A DNA stretch of 64,000 nucleotides from assembly GCF_018982885.2 (NCBI RefSeq), contig NZ_CP081849.1:620001-684000 (forward strand). The letters are read 5' to 3'. Of the stretch, positions 9,070 through 17,516 are shown in pieces (within the stretch, counting starts at the first letter, position 1; each line of letters begins with the position of its first letter). The notes below the pieces were generated by a model. It saw only the letters and a list, made by a program, of their open reading frames with translations, had not been told where the DNA came from and searched no databases. Made by a program: the position numbers and the translations under genes. The DNA is from Polymorphobacter megasporae. GTDB lineage: Bacteria; Pseudomonadota; Alphaproteobacteria; Sphingomonadales; Sphingomonadaceae.

Positions 9070-10408
9070 TCCGCGGGCACTCGCGACGTTGCGCTGGGGC
9101 GGGGCGATTGCGGCGATGCTGGTTGGGCAGTCGTTGATTACCGCCACGCTGTTCTGGCTCCTCGCAGCCGGGGGTCACCAGCGCGCGGTCGAACGCATCT
9201 TCGCGGTCGATTGCAGCCGCCTCGCCGCACTCACGCCGCCCAAGCGCCGGACGGAGGTGCGTGCGATGCTGGCCCGCGACATTCACCGTGATCGCTTCAT
9301 CGGCCTGTTCACGCCGAGCGGCGCGCCGATCGAGGGCAACGTTGCGCGGCTTCCCGTCACAGCGACCGGCACGGCGTCGGTCATTGCTACCGTGGAGCCG
9401 ACCGAATTGCCCGGCAAGGACAGCGACGTCGCTCGGCTCGCCGTCTGCGCGATGCCCAACGGGACGCGACTGCTGACCGGCGTCGACCTCGACGATGCCG
9501 AGGAGGCGCTGCGCGTCGTTGAGCGGTCGCTGATGTTCGGCCTTCTCCCTGGCCTTCTCCTCGCGGTCGGCTTCGGCCTCGTCGCTGGGCGGCGCGCGGC
9601 GAAGCAGGTCGATGCGGTGCGATCCTTGACCGAGCACATCGTCGCCGGCCATCTCCACCAGCGGCTCGCGGTTGAGGCACATCCCGACAGCTTCGGGGTG
9701 TTATGCGCGCATATCAATGCGATGCTCGACCGCGTGCAGTCTCTGGTCGCCGATGTTCGCGGCGTCGGCGATGACATCGCGCATCAATTGCGGACACCGC
9801 TGACCCGGCTGCGCGCCCGTATCGAGCGCAGCCTGCGCGAAGCGACCGACCCGACCGCGTTCGCCATGGCGGGTGATGCCGCCCTTGCTGAAATCGACCA
9901 GTTACTTGGGATCGTCGCCGCGTTGCTGCGTATCCGCGAACTCGCAGACCACGCTCGTCGCAGCCGCTTCGCCCCGGTCGACCTGGCGCGTCTGGTGGAG
10001 GATGCGTGCGATCTCTACCGGCCGATCGCCGAGGATCGCGGCATCGACCTGGTCTGCGATATCGAACCGGTGATCGCGGTCGATGGCGATGCGAGCCTGT
10101 TGATCGAGGCGGTCGCCAACCTCCTCGACAATGCGATGAAATTCGGACCAGCCGGCGGGCGCGTGGTGCTGTCGCTACGTCAAGAGGGGGACGTCCCCGT
10201 CATTACTGTCACCGACGACGGCCCGGGAGTGCCCGCCGCCGAGCGGTCGCTCGTCACCCAGCGTTTCTACCGCGGCGCACACGATTATGCGGGGGCGGGT
10301 CTCGGTCTCAGCCTCGTCAAGGCGATCGGCGATCTCCACGGCTTCACGCTGCGCTTTGCCGGGCAGGGCAGTGCGGTCGCCCTAGTGGGGCCTGGGGGCG
10401 AATTCTGA
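9047..10408 (+). CDS. Sensor histidine kinase
   Basis: Membrane kinase of 453 residues partnered with the preceding response regulator; the start overlaps its last 23 bases (ATG at 9047, or in-frame ATG at 9056). TM1 lies near 15-42, a periplasmic sensor near 43-160, TM2 near 161-181, then a HAMP-like linker. The dimerisation helix has phosphoacceptor H246 in DDIAHQLRTPLTRL. ATP-binding motifs follow: N box LLDNAMKFGP, G1 DDGPGVP and G2 GAGLGLSLVKAI. The short periplasmic domain has no obvious His/Cys metal cluster, so the signal is unknown; metal is inferred from context. Confidence 0.92.
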   Translation: MFSMSSLSPRALATLRWGGAIAAMLVGQSLITATLFWLLAAGGHQRAVERIFAVDCSRLAALTPPKRRTEVRAMLARDIHRDRFIGLFTPSGAPIEGNVARLPVTATGTASVIATVEPTELPGKDSDVARLAVCAMPNGTRLLTGVDLDDAEEALRVVERSLMFGLLPGLLLAVGFGLVAGRRAAKQVDAVRSLTEHIVAGHLHQRLAVEAHPDSFGVLCAHINAMLDRVQSLVADVRGVGDDIAHQLRTPLTRLRARIERSLREATDPTAFAMAGDAALAEIDQLLGIVAALLRIRELADHARRSRFAPVDLARLVEDACDLYRPIAEDRGIDLVCDIEPVIAVDGDASLLIEAVANLLDNAMKFGPAGGRVVLSLRQEGDVPVITVTDDGPGVPAAERSLVTQRFYRGAHDYAGAGLGLSLVKAIGDLHGFTLRFAGQGSAVALVGPGGEF

Positions 10409-10481
10409 ACCCGAATTTATATTGGCCCGCTTCGAATGGGCGCTAGGCGTGCGGCCTTGCCTGCTCGTCCCGGGAGTTACC

Positions 10482-11021
10482 ATGCCGCGCCTTGTCGACC
10501 TTTGTGCCGCCCTCGCCATTGCAGCAGCGACGGCCGCCCCCGCCGCGGCGAGTGACAAGTTCTGGCACGGCTTCGCCAACGTTGGAGAGATTGGCATCCC
10601 GCTCGCGGCCGGCGGCATCTCGCTTTTCGAAAACGATCGCGCCGGACTGATCGAACTCGCGGAGACCGGAGCGTTGACGGTCGCCGCCACTGAGGCGCTC
10701 AAGTACTCAGTCAAGGAACAGCGCCCGAATGGCGGCGAGCATTCGTTTCCCTCGGCGCATACCTCGATCGCCTTTGCCGGTGCCGGCTACCTTGACGTGC
10801 GCTACGGCTGGAGGGTCGGGCTGCCGTTCGAAGCCCTCGCGGCCGTCGTCGGCTTCGCCCGTGTCCATACGCGCGACCACCATTGGTACGATGCGGTGGC
10901 CGGCGCGGCGATCGGCGAGGGCTCGGCGCATCTGTTTACTCGCCATCTGAACCAGACCACACGCCTAACCGCCTACGGCGACAGCAGTGGCGGTGGATTG
11001 CAGTTCGCAACACGGTTTTAG
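10482..11021 (+). CDS. Secreted PAP2-family phosphatase
   Basis: Lipid or small-molecule phosphatase of the PAP2 / vanadium haloperoxidase fold, 179 residues, short for the family. The three active-site motifs are present: KYSVKEQRP (K-x6-RP), PSAHTS (the PSGH motif with Ala for Gly) and RVHTRDHHWYD (R-x5-H-x3-D). The ATG at 10482 has CGGGAG just upstream and begins a clean signal peptide ending APAAAS, so I prefer it to an in-frame upstream ATG at 10422. The protein probably acts at the periplasmic face. It follows the kinase gene by about 70 bp on the same strand and may be cotranscribed. Confidence 0.87.
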   Translation: MPRLVDLCAALAIAAATAAPAAASDKFWHGFANVGEIGIPLAAGGISLFENDRAGLIELAETGALTVAATEALKYSVKEQRPNGGEHSFPSAHTSIAFAGAGYLDVRYGWRVGLPFEALAAVVGFARVHTRDHHWYDAVAGAAIGEGSAHLFTRHLNQTTRLTAYGDSSGGGLQFATRF

Positions 11022-11124
11022 TACTTTGGATGGGCTCGTTGGACAGACGCTAGTTGCGGGCAGTTGCGACGCCTATCGGTGCCGACGTCGACTCACGCTC
11101 GACGGCGATAAGTGAATCGTTTCC

Positions 11125-11826
11125 ATGACCTCGTCTCCAGCCCAAGAGCAGCATCTCATTACTCGCATTGGTTGGCTGCGCGCCGCCGTACTCGGCGCAA
11201 ACGACGGCATCCTGTCGACCGCGAGCGTAATCGTCGGCGTCGCCGCCGCCAAGCCAGGAGCCCACACCATCCTCCTCGCGGGCATTGCCGCGCTGACCGC
11301 CGGCGCGATGTCGATGGCAGCCGGCGAATATGTTTCGGTCAGCAGCCAGGCCGATACCGAGGCCGCCGACCTCGCCCGCGAAGCCGAGGAGCAGCGCGTC
11401 GACCCGCGCGGCGAGGCGCGTGAACTCGCCGCGATTTACATCAAGCGCGGCCTGAGTTCGACCTTGGCGAAAGAGGTCGCGGCCGCGCTGATGGCGAAGG
11501 ACGCGCTCGGGGCGCATGCACGCGACGAGCTTGGGATCACAGAGGTATCGGCAGCCAACCCGGTCCAGGCGGCACTGGCAAGCGCGGCATCGTTCGTGTC
11601 GGGCGGTATCTGCCCAGTGCTGACCGTCCTTTTGGCGCCAGCATCGACGCTTCTTTACGCGGTGGTCGCGGTCGCGCTGGTCTTGCTTGCGGTGCTCGGC
11701 GGGGCGGGAGCGAAGACTGGCGGTGCGAAGCTCGCCCCGGCGGTTATCCGCGTCGTATTCTGGGGAGCGCTGGCGATGGCGGTGACAGCAGGGGTCGGTC
11801 GGCTATTCGGGGTCGCGGCGGGCTGA
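11125..11826 (+). CDS. VIT1/CCC1-family Fe/Mn transporter
   Basis: Integral membrane transporter of 233 residues, related to plant VIT1 and yeast CCC1, which move Fe2+ or Mn2+. N-terminal WLRAAVLGANDGILS is the family hallmark, followed by membrane segments with AGAMSMAAGEYVSVSSQAD. A cytosolic, Glu-rich metal-binding stretch lies about residues 75-130, and three C-terminal membrane segments follow. Length matches bacterial members. It stands about 100 bp after the PAP2 gene. Placement beside a metal efflux system fits a metal-homeostasis cluster. Confidence 0.9.
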   Translation: MTSSPAQEQHLITRIGWLRAAVLGANDGILSTASVIVGVAAAKPGAHTILLAGIAALTAGAMSMAAGEYVSVSSQADTEAADLAREAEEQRVDPRGEARELAAIYIKRGLSSTLAKEVAAALMAKDALGAHARDELGITEVSAANPVQAALASAASFVSGGICPVLTVLLAPASTLLYAVVAVALVLLAVLGGAGAKTGGAKLAPAVIRVVFWGALAMAVTAGVGRLFGVAAG

Positions 11827-11998
11827 GCGGCGCAGCACGAGCAGGATTATGAAATGTGAGATGTGAAAAAGGAGTCACGACCTCATCATGGCTCGGAGCG
11901 CATCTGCAAATCAGCAGCACGGAGCATCCAAATCTTTGCGCACATCGCATGGAGTGTTTCGTCGCAGATGATGTTTTTCGGAAGCGCCGGACGACACT

Positions 11999-12006
11999 GG
12001 TCGTTC
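11999..12006. repeat. IS66 target-site duplication, left copy
   Basis: The 8-mer GGTCGTTC lies immediately outside the left IS66 terminus and is repeated exactly at 14586-14593. Eight-bp duplications are typical of IS66. Confidence 0.95.
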
Positions 12007-12028
12007 GTAAGCGATGTTCTGAGGCCCT

Positions 12029-13615
12029 TTAGCTGCGGAAGTTCCAGGGCATGAGCTGATCGAGGTTTTGGCTGGAGTGGCCGCGGGCGAGGCGCTCGAG
12101 GGTGTCAGTCAGCCAGGTGAGCGGGTCAACGGCGTTGATCTTGGCGGTCTCGATGAGGCTGGCGATGACGGCCCAGTTCTCGCCGCCGTCGTCGGAGCCG
12201 GCAAACAGGGCATTCTTGCGATTGAGGGCAATAGGCCGGATGGCGCGCTCGACGATGTTGCTGTCGAGCTCGACGCGGCCGTCGTCGACGAACAGCGTCA
12301 GGCCTGTCCAGCGCGTGGTCGCGTAGCGGATCGCTTCGGCGAGCTTGCTCTTGGCACTGACCAGGCCGAGCCGCGCGGTCAGCAACCGGTGCAGGGCGAT
12401 GATTATCGGCAGGCTCTGTTCCTGACGAACCGACCGGCGCATGTCCGGCGACTGACCGCGGATCGCGTCCTCGACGGCGTAGAGTGCCTTGATCAGCTGC
12501 AACGCCTCGGTGGCCGTTGGTGAGGCGTCGGCCTTGGCGAGCTCGAAGAACTTGCGGCGCACATGGGCCCAGCAGAACGCCAGCGCCACGTCATTGCGGC
12601 GGCCGAGCTTGTTGTAGCCGGCATAGCCATCGACCTGCAGGATGCCGCTAAATCCGGCGAGATGCGCCAGTGGCCGCTCGGACTTCCGGTCGGGCGCGTA
12701 GATGAATGCCACTGCCGGCGGATCGGCGCTGCCCCATGGCCGGTCGTCCCGCGCATACGCCCAGATCTGCCCGGTCTTGGTACGTCGTCGTCCCGGATCG
12801 AGCACCGGTGCCGTCGTCTCGTCGGCGAACAGCCGTGGTCCCCGCTTCAAAACGGCGAGCAGGTGGTTGCGCAGCGGGGTAAGCCACCAGGCAGCCCGGC
12901 CAGTCCAGTCGGCCAGCGTCGAGCGGTCGAGGTTGACGCCCTGACGGGCGTAGATCTGGGCCTGGCGGTAGAGAGGCAGATGGTCGGCGTACTTGGAGAC
13001 CAGCACCTGGGCGACCAGCGCGTCGGTCGGCAGCCCGCCTTCGACGATCCGCGGCGGTGCTGGCGCCTGCACCACCTCGCCTTCGCACGACCGGCAAGCA
13101 TAGCGCGGGCGACGCGTTACCAACACGCGGAAGCTTGCTGGAACCTTGTCGAGACGCTCGGCCACGTCCTCGCCGATGGCATGGAGGTCGCCGCCGCAAC
13201 AGGCGCACTGCTTGCTGTCGACGTCGATCAGCTGCTCGACGCGCTCGAGATGCGCGGGCAGCTGGCCGCGGTTGGTACGGCGCTGCTTCTCGGCCCGCGC
13301 CTTGGCCGAACTGGCGGCATCGAGCTTGGCTTCCACCTTGGCGATGGCGATACCGAGATCCTCGAGCACCAGCTCGAACTGGTCGTCGTCGAGCTTCTCC
13401 GAACGGGGTCCGAAGCGGTGGCGCATGAAGGCCGCGATGATGCTGTTCAGCCGCGCGATCTCGCCATCGGCCTCGGCCTGGGCGATCGCCCTCAACTCCA
13501 CGTCGGCGTTGATGCGCTCGACCTCCGCCGTAAGAAGCGCCGTCCTGGCGTTGGCGGCGACGATCATGGCGCGGAGCACCTCTGGATCGTCGGGGAGATC
13601 AGCTGCGGCGAGCAT
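12029..13615 (-). CDS. tnpC: IS66 transposase TnpC
   Basis: DDE transposase of 528 residues, normal for IS66 TnpC. An N-terminal coiled leucine-rich segment (about 20-110) is followed by a zinc-finger-like CACCGG...C..C region, then the catalytic core: first Asp in LFADETTAPVLDPG, second in LQVDGYAGYNKLG, Glu in SNIVERAIRPIAL. The stop lies 22 bp inside the left terminus. An 81-bp gap separates it from tnpB. Confidence 0.95.
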   Translation of the reverse strand: MLAAADLPDDPEVLRAMIVAANARTALLTAEVERINADVELRAIAQAEADGEIARLNSIIAAFMRHRFGPRSEKLDDDQFELVLEDLGIAIAKVEAKLDAASSAKARAEKQRRTNRGQLPAHLERVEQLIDVDSKQCACCGGDLHAIGEDVAERLDKVPASFRVLVTRRPRYACRSCEGEVVQAPAPPRIVEGGLPTDALVAQVLVSKYADHLPLYRQAQIYARQGVNLDRSTLADWTGRAAWWLTPLRNHLLAVLKRGPRLFADETTAPVLDPGRRRTKTGQIWAYARDDRPWGSADPPAVAFIYAPDRKSERPLAHLAGFSGILQVDGYAGYNKLGRRNDVALAFCWAHVRRKFFELAKADASPTATEALQLIKALYAVEDAIRGQSPDMRRSVRQEQSLPIIIALHRLLTARLGLVSAKSKLAEAIRYATTRWTGLTLFVDDGRVELDSNIVERAIRPIALNRKNALFAGSDDGGENWAVIASLIETAKINAVDPLTWLTDTLERLARGHSSQNLDQLMPWNFRS

Positions 13616-13696
13616 GATAGGGGCAGTGAATCACGCGCGCGCACGCGCGTCGAGGACTTCCGGAAAGCCGAGTCAATCTACCGCAGATACAACGCG

Positions 13697-14059
13697 TTAT
13701 CCCGCGATCTGCGGTACTCGCGTGCGCCTTGCCTGATGCACGCGGCGCCAGTCCAGGCCTTCGAGCAAGGCGCCGAGCTGGGCGGCGGTCACTCGCATCA
13801 TGCCGTCATGCACGGATGGCCAACTAAAGGCGCCGGCTTCCAGCTTCTTGGCCATCAGGCACAGGCCGGTGCCGTCCCACCAGATCAGCTTTACCCGGTC
13901 GGCCTTCTTGGCGCGAAACACATAGACAACACCCGAGAACGGATCGCCGCCGAGCTGGGCCGTCACCAGCGCCGCCAAGCCGTCCATCCCCTTGCGAAAG
14001 TCCACCGGTCGGGTCGCGACTAGGACCCGGGTTGCGCCAGCGGGGCCCGGTCCTGTCAT
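13697..14059 (-). CDS. tnpB: IS66 accessory protein TnpB
   Basis: IS66 Orf2, 120 residues, required with TnpA for IS66 transposition. Conserved family stretches VDFRKGMDGLAALV, DPFSGVVYVFRAKKADRVK and LIWWDGTGLCLMAKKLE are present. ATG at 14059 overlaps the tnpA stop, the usual coupling. Confidence 0.95.
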   Translation of the reverse strand: MTGPGPAGATRVLVATRPVDFRKGMDGLAALVTAQLGGDPFSGVVYVFRAKKADRVKLIWWDGTGLCLMAKKLEAGAFSWPSVHDGMMRVTAAQLGALLEGLDWRRVHQARRTRVPQIAG

Positions 14060-14502
14060 CGGCTGCCCTTCAGCGCATCGAGTACAGCAGCGATCAGAGT
14101 CGCGTCAGCGCCCCGGCCGATCCGCACCGAAATGCCGTCCATGCTCACCTCGATCGGGGCTGGGCTACTGCCGCGGCGAGCTAATCGGCGACGCTGCTGC
14201 CGCTGTGCCGGTAGCGGCGCCGGAGCGGCTTCAGGCTCGACGATCGCCGGCACAAACAATAGCGGTTCGGCGGTCTCCACCGGGCGGCGCAACTGCCGCC
14301 GCCAAGTGAACAGCTGGCTGGGGCAGATGCCGTTGCGGCGCGCCACGTCACAGACGGTGATGCCGTCGCCAGCATAGCTCTCTGCAACGATCCGCGCCTT
14401 CTCATCATCGGACCAGGGTCGCCGCCGCCTCGTACCGGTGAAAACCTCAATCCGCGCCGCACGTCCGCCCATCGCGCTAGCATCGTCACATGACATCATC
14501 AT
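14056..14502 (-). CDS. tnpA: IS66 accessory protein TnpA
   Basis: IS66 Orf1, 148 residues, with the IS3/IS911-type helix-turn-helix: RRRPWSDDEKARIVAES, then VCDVARRNGICPSQLFTWRR. The C-terminal third is Pro/Arg rich with a conserved IEVSMDGISVRIGRG tail. The gene starts 83 bp inside the right terminus. Confidence 0.94.
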   Translation of the reverse strand: MMMSCDDASAMGGRAARIEVFTGTRRRRPWSDDEKARIVAESYAGDGITVCDVARRNGICPSQLFTWRRQLRRPVETAEPLLFVPAIVEPEAAPAPLPAQRQQRRRLARRGSSPAPIEVSMDGISVRIGRGADATLIAAVLDALKGSR

Positions 14503-14585
14503 AGCATCAGCACCGCCAGCCCAAGGACCAGCAGGACTCGCGGGTTACGCCGTCCTCAACAAGGTGGGGTCAGCACAGCGCTTAC

Positions 14586-14593
14586 GGTCGTTC
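14586..14593. repeat. IS66 target-site duplication, right copy
   Basis: GGTCGTTC, identical to 11999-12006, immediately outside the right IS66 terminus. Confidence 0.95.
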
Positions 14594-14803
14594 AACGCCT
14601 GAACCGAAACAATTTCAGCGAAACGTGCAGCCGCTGCTCAATGCCAAGGCTGCATCTCAGTCTGAGCGTACGGGCCGTTTATTCGCTCGACATGAGTTTT
14701 CCGACGCGCCTCTATACGGTCAGTCAGCCAAGCACAGGACGCTGCGATTACCGTCGGTGATCCACGCCGTAACTAGACCTTTCAATTCAGGCGCGGAGGT
14801 AGC

Positions 14804-14983
14804 ATGACCAGTACGAAGTCATTCATTGCCGCCGCAGCTAGCATCGGCGTGCTTGCCGCGATTGCGCTCGGCACGACAGCCTTGGCGCAGCCAGCGAGTC
14901 CTCCCACATAGGTTGCGCAATTCGCGCATCAGGCGACCGGCGTGTCCTTGACTTCCGACGGCCATCGCTTTCGTCAGCTTTAA
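14804..14983 (+). pseudogene. Decayed N-terminus of a secreted royal-jelly/yellow-like protein
   Basis: An ATG at 14804 with GGAGG upstream starts a good 30-residue signal peptide (ending TTALAQPAS). The frame stops at a TAG (14909-14911) after 35 residues. In the same frame beyond the stop, VAQFAHQATGVSLTSDGHRF resembles the start of L-dopachrome-tautomerase-related (major royal jelly/yellow) beta-propeller proteins. A further frame break follows almost at once (RQL then TAA at 14981); shifting one base gives VSFNIS, as in the usual RFVNFPRW. Nothing of the rest of the gene is visible. It is a short relic next to the IS66 insertion. Confidence 0.5.
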
Positions 14984-15075
14984 CATTTCCACAGGGTCGC
15001 ATCAAAATCACATTTCCCGTATGTTGCGGCGTCCTGGATCTAGTCGGTCTCCTTGGCGAGACTATTGGGTCGCAT

Positions 15076-15933
15076 TCAATACCGATATTCAACGAGAGGC
15101 TGATCTTTGCGAACTGCCGACCACCAGGCACCCATAGCCTTGTTAAGCGATGCTGGTTCGAGCGGCTCGAGACCGGACCCTGGATAAAACGTCAGTTCGC
15201 CGAACAGCGGATGTCCGTCGATTTCGTAAAAATCCGCGCGCACGAAATCGAAATCGCGGCCCAGTTCCTCTGCTGCTACGATCATTTGAGGAAGCGATAC
15301 AGGGGGCACCGGATCCAGCTCGGCGACCGGTTGGGAGACACGATGCCATTCAAGATCGAAAACGATCCATCGGTGGTTTGTGGCTCGATCGAGATGAACT
15401 TGAACGTATCGCACCCGGCCACCAAAGACGAACAGCTTATAGTCGAGCGGCAGAGTAAAACCTTTCCCGAGGAAGGGTTCGACGAGCAGACCAAGTTCGA
15501 TCTCCCCGTAGAGCCACTCATCGAGCCAGCGCCCATAGCGACCGGCCATCCATCGCCGCGACCGACGAAGCGCGGTACGATAATCGGCGTCGTTGTGCAC
15601 GACGCATACATGTCCGCAACCGTGCCGCGACTTGACCACGAAGGGCATCTGCCACGCCGCGTCACGCGGAAGGCGAACGCCGCGCCATAGGGTCGGGACA
15701 AGCCATCGGTCACCGATCCGCTCGCCGACCCTCGCTTTTACCAGTACTTTGTCCGCGAGCAGCGGCAGACGAGGGTCGCGGTCAGACAGCTTTCTGCACT
15801 GTATATGCTCCGTCATTAGCTCCGGAGCGTCGAGTTTCGCAAGTCGACGATGACGCCAAAGGTATGTCGTTTGAACCCTTAGTCGGCGAAGGCGCGGTGC
15901 GATCCACTTCAGCAGAGCTCTTACTGCGCGCAC
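15076..15933 (-). CDS. TupA-like ATP-grasp protein
   Basis: Probable ATP-grasp enzyme of the TupA-like group, often found in polysaccharide or teichuronopeptide gene sets; substrate unknown. Seen: LPLLADKVLVKARVGERIGD (the DK...R.YV motif), WQMPFVVKSRHGCGHV (ATP-binding Lys and glycine loop), WLYGEIELGLLVEPFL, DYKLFVFGGRV, and VRADFYEIDGHPLFGELTF (metal-binding Asp/Glu). The open frame extends to 16227, but that part overlaps the DUF3833 gene and is not protein-like. The GTG at 15933 gives a normal 285-residue protein; the exact start is uncertain. The following 3-prime region is AT-richer and empty. Confidence 0.75.
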   Translation of the reverse strand: MRAVRALLKWIAPRLRRLRVQTTYLWRHRRLAKLDAPELMTEHIQCRKLSDRDPRLPLLADKVLVKARVGERIGDRWLVPTLWRGVRLPRDAAWQMPFVVKSRHGCGHVCVVHNDADYRTALRRSRRWMAGRYGRWLDEWLYGEIELGLLVEPFLGKGFTLPLDYKLFVFGGRVRYVQVHLDRATNHRWIVFDLEWHRVSQPVAELDPVPPVSLPQMIVAAEELGRDFDFVRADFYEIDGHPLFGELTFYPGSGLEPLEPASLNKAMGAWWSAVRKDQPLVEYRY

Positions 15934-16030
15934 ATATTTTCCATGATCGAGACGAACGAGGAATCCTTCAGCCTCCAGAGAATAAGAAGCACGACGGGAG
16001 CTCTGCGTTTCACGTGGCCGCCGGAGATCA

Positions 16031-16591
16031 TCAAGAGGGTCGCCGGAAGATTGTCTCGTCGAGACTGGCGACGGGGACGCCAAGTTTCCTGATGACCATA
16101 CGGTTACGAGCGACCTGTCCGCCGGGCTGGAGGTATAGAAACTGCTCCGCTTGCAAACCGCCTCGCATAGCGAAGCTGAGGTGCAACTGATTGCCTGTAC
16201 CATCCCCGGAAACCGGACCCTTCGCATCGCTCAGTGTCCCTGAGTAGCGACCCGCTGCGACACGATAAAGATGCCAGGTGCGTCGGGTTGCAGCCTTGTC
16301 ACCAACGCGCACGGTCTGCTCGAGGCGGAGCGAGCCATCGGCCTCAACCACCCCATGGCCTTCAACAAGCGTTGGCTTACTCCCCGAAAAGGCTACAGCA
16401 AGACTTCCGTGACCCTGGGTTGGACCGGCGAAAAATGCGATCGGGTCGAACGTCGGCACCGGTGCCTGATAACGTGTCATATGCCCCGAAGGAACGCACG
16501 CCACAGCGATCAATGCGGGAGCCAAAGCGGCCAGCACGGTCCCGCACCGGCGAAGCGTCAGCTTAGTTGACCGGAACACTGGGACTGACAC
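16031..16591 (-). CDS. DUF3833 family lipoprotein
   Basis: Small envelope protein of 186 residues. The N-terminus is a lipoprotein signal with lipobox LIAVAC (Cys about residue 32). The body matches the DUF3833 pattern: FDPIAFFAGPTQGHGSL, VEADGSLRLEQ, RTWHLYRVAAGRYSGTLSD, GDGTGNQLHLSF and the closing NRMVIRKLGVPVASL. Function is unknown for the family; some members lie near lipid-related genes. Start is GTG at 16591, needed to include the signal peptide; the degraded frame upstream ends at 16563, overlapping it. Confidence 0.78.
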   Translation of the reverse strand: MSVPVFRSTKLTLRRCGTVLAALAPALIAVACVPSGHMTRYQAPVPTFDPIAFFAGPTQGHGSLAVAFSGSKPTLVEGHGVVEADGSLRLEQTVRVGDKAATRRTWHLYRVAAGRYSGTLSDAKGPVSGDGTGNQLHLSFAMRGGLQAEQFLYLQPGGQVARNRMVIRKLGVPVASLDETIFRRPS

Positions 16592-17103
16592 CAGCGGAAA
16601 CCAAATTACCGTTATTGAGATCAGCTAAAATGTCCGAAAAGGTCCGCGCCAGCTGAATCATCTCACGGGTTGCCACTGATGTTTTGTCGATCGCATACTG
16701 CTCTTCCTGTACTTGTCAGAGGTCGTCGAGGCGCTCTCGTTGGATGCGTCGATCGCCAGCCCGATTTTGTCGCCGCCAAGGCGATCATATTGCTCAAACC
16801 ACCGGATGACGTGCTCACAATCAACCAACCCGTCACGAAACTCGGAGACACGGCTTGAGCGCGCAATCCCGCCGGCGCAGCCGACCGACGAGGCAGCCCA
16901 TCAATCTGTATCGTCTCAAGCAGCCTTGGTAAATTTATCATAATCGCCGCCGTAGTGTTCAACTCGCGTTCCACTGGTAAGTGTGCTGCGACGAACGTGC
17001 GGCCTGCAAAAGGGTTGTCTAAACTCGCTTTCAGGATTGACATCGCGGTCTGGACAGTAGGCGACGCCGCGCCCCTCAGTGGACCGTGGCTCAAGCCATG
17101 CAC
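16563..17103 (-). pseudogene. Degraded coding sequence, unidentified
   Basis: Three minus-strand frames carry protein-like segments that join only with frameshifts: LKASLDNPFAGRTFVAAHLP near 17000, then WFEQYDRLGGDKIGLAIDAS near 16790, then REMIQLARTFSDILADLNNG ending at TAA 16563-16565. The last stop overlaps the DUF3833 start. I recognise no family. It may be an upstream operon partner of DUF3833 that has been lost, or the pieces may be chance. Confidence 0.3.
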
Positions 17104-17516
17104 CCGGCGATCGCCCTCACAAGGCAGGACCTAATCTAGGGGCCATTACCGCCGGGCTGACGCTCAGGCTGCTCCATCTCGGCGTGTATTATGCCGTGAT
17201 CATCATCGGCGGTTGCTGACTATCGCCGTCGCCTCCGTGATCGCGGTTCTGGGGCGACGCATCTTAATTGGTCTCAGCCGCTGGCGCGCGCGCGGGCGGC
17301 CGCGCCTCGGCTGGTCCGCTACTTGCGCTGTTGCGGGTCGTCTGTTGTCCTGACGGCGCTGACCGCGGCGTGGCTGACGCTGACCATACGCGTCCCGACC
17401 GACGCCCTGACGCCTGCTTTCGCCCATATGGCGGCAGTGTCCGCATCGTCATTCGCGTCAATGACCACGCCGACCCGATTGCGCTCAGGGCGCTCATCCT
17501 CGGGGCTGCTGACGGC
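17104..17516. other. No convincing gene
   Basis: About 410 bp between the degraded frame and the end of the RND gene. A plus-strand segment near 17160-17290 reads like broken membrane protein (LRLLHLGVYYAVIIIGG, then in another frame LLTIAVASVIAVLGRRIL), but frames are interrupted and no family is evident. This is the 3-prime side of the large operon; I see no clear terminator. Confidence 0.4.

Larger units (their letters stand above)
12007..14585 (-). mobile_element. Complete IS66-family element (2579 bp)
   Basis: Both ends are visible. The left end reads GTAAGCGATGTTCTGA and the right end, read inward on the minus strand, GTAAGCGCTGTGCTGA: 14 of 16 bases match. Identical 8-bp duplications (GGTCGTTC) flank the element. 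All three standard genes tnpA, tnpB and tnpC are present and open. The exact duplications and intact frames indicate a recent and probably functional insertion. It landed between the VIT-family gene and the decayed secreted-protein gene at 14.8 kb. Confidence 0.95.

Noticed and set aside
12563-14023. 486-residue plus-strand frame in IS66
   Set aside because: Antisense to tnpC and tnpB.
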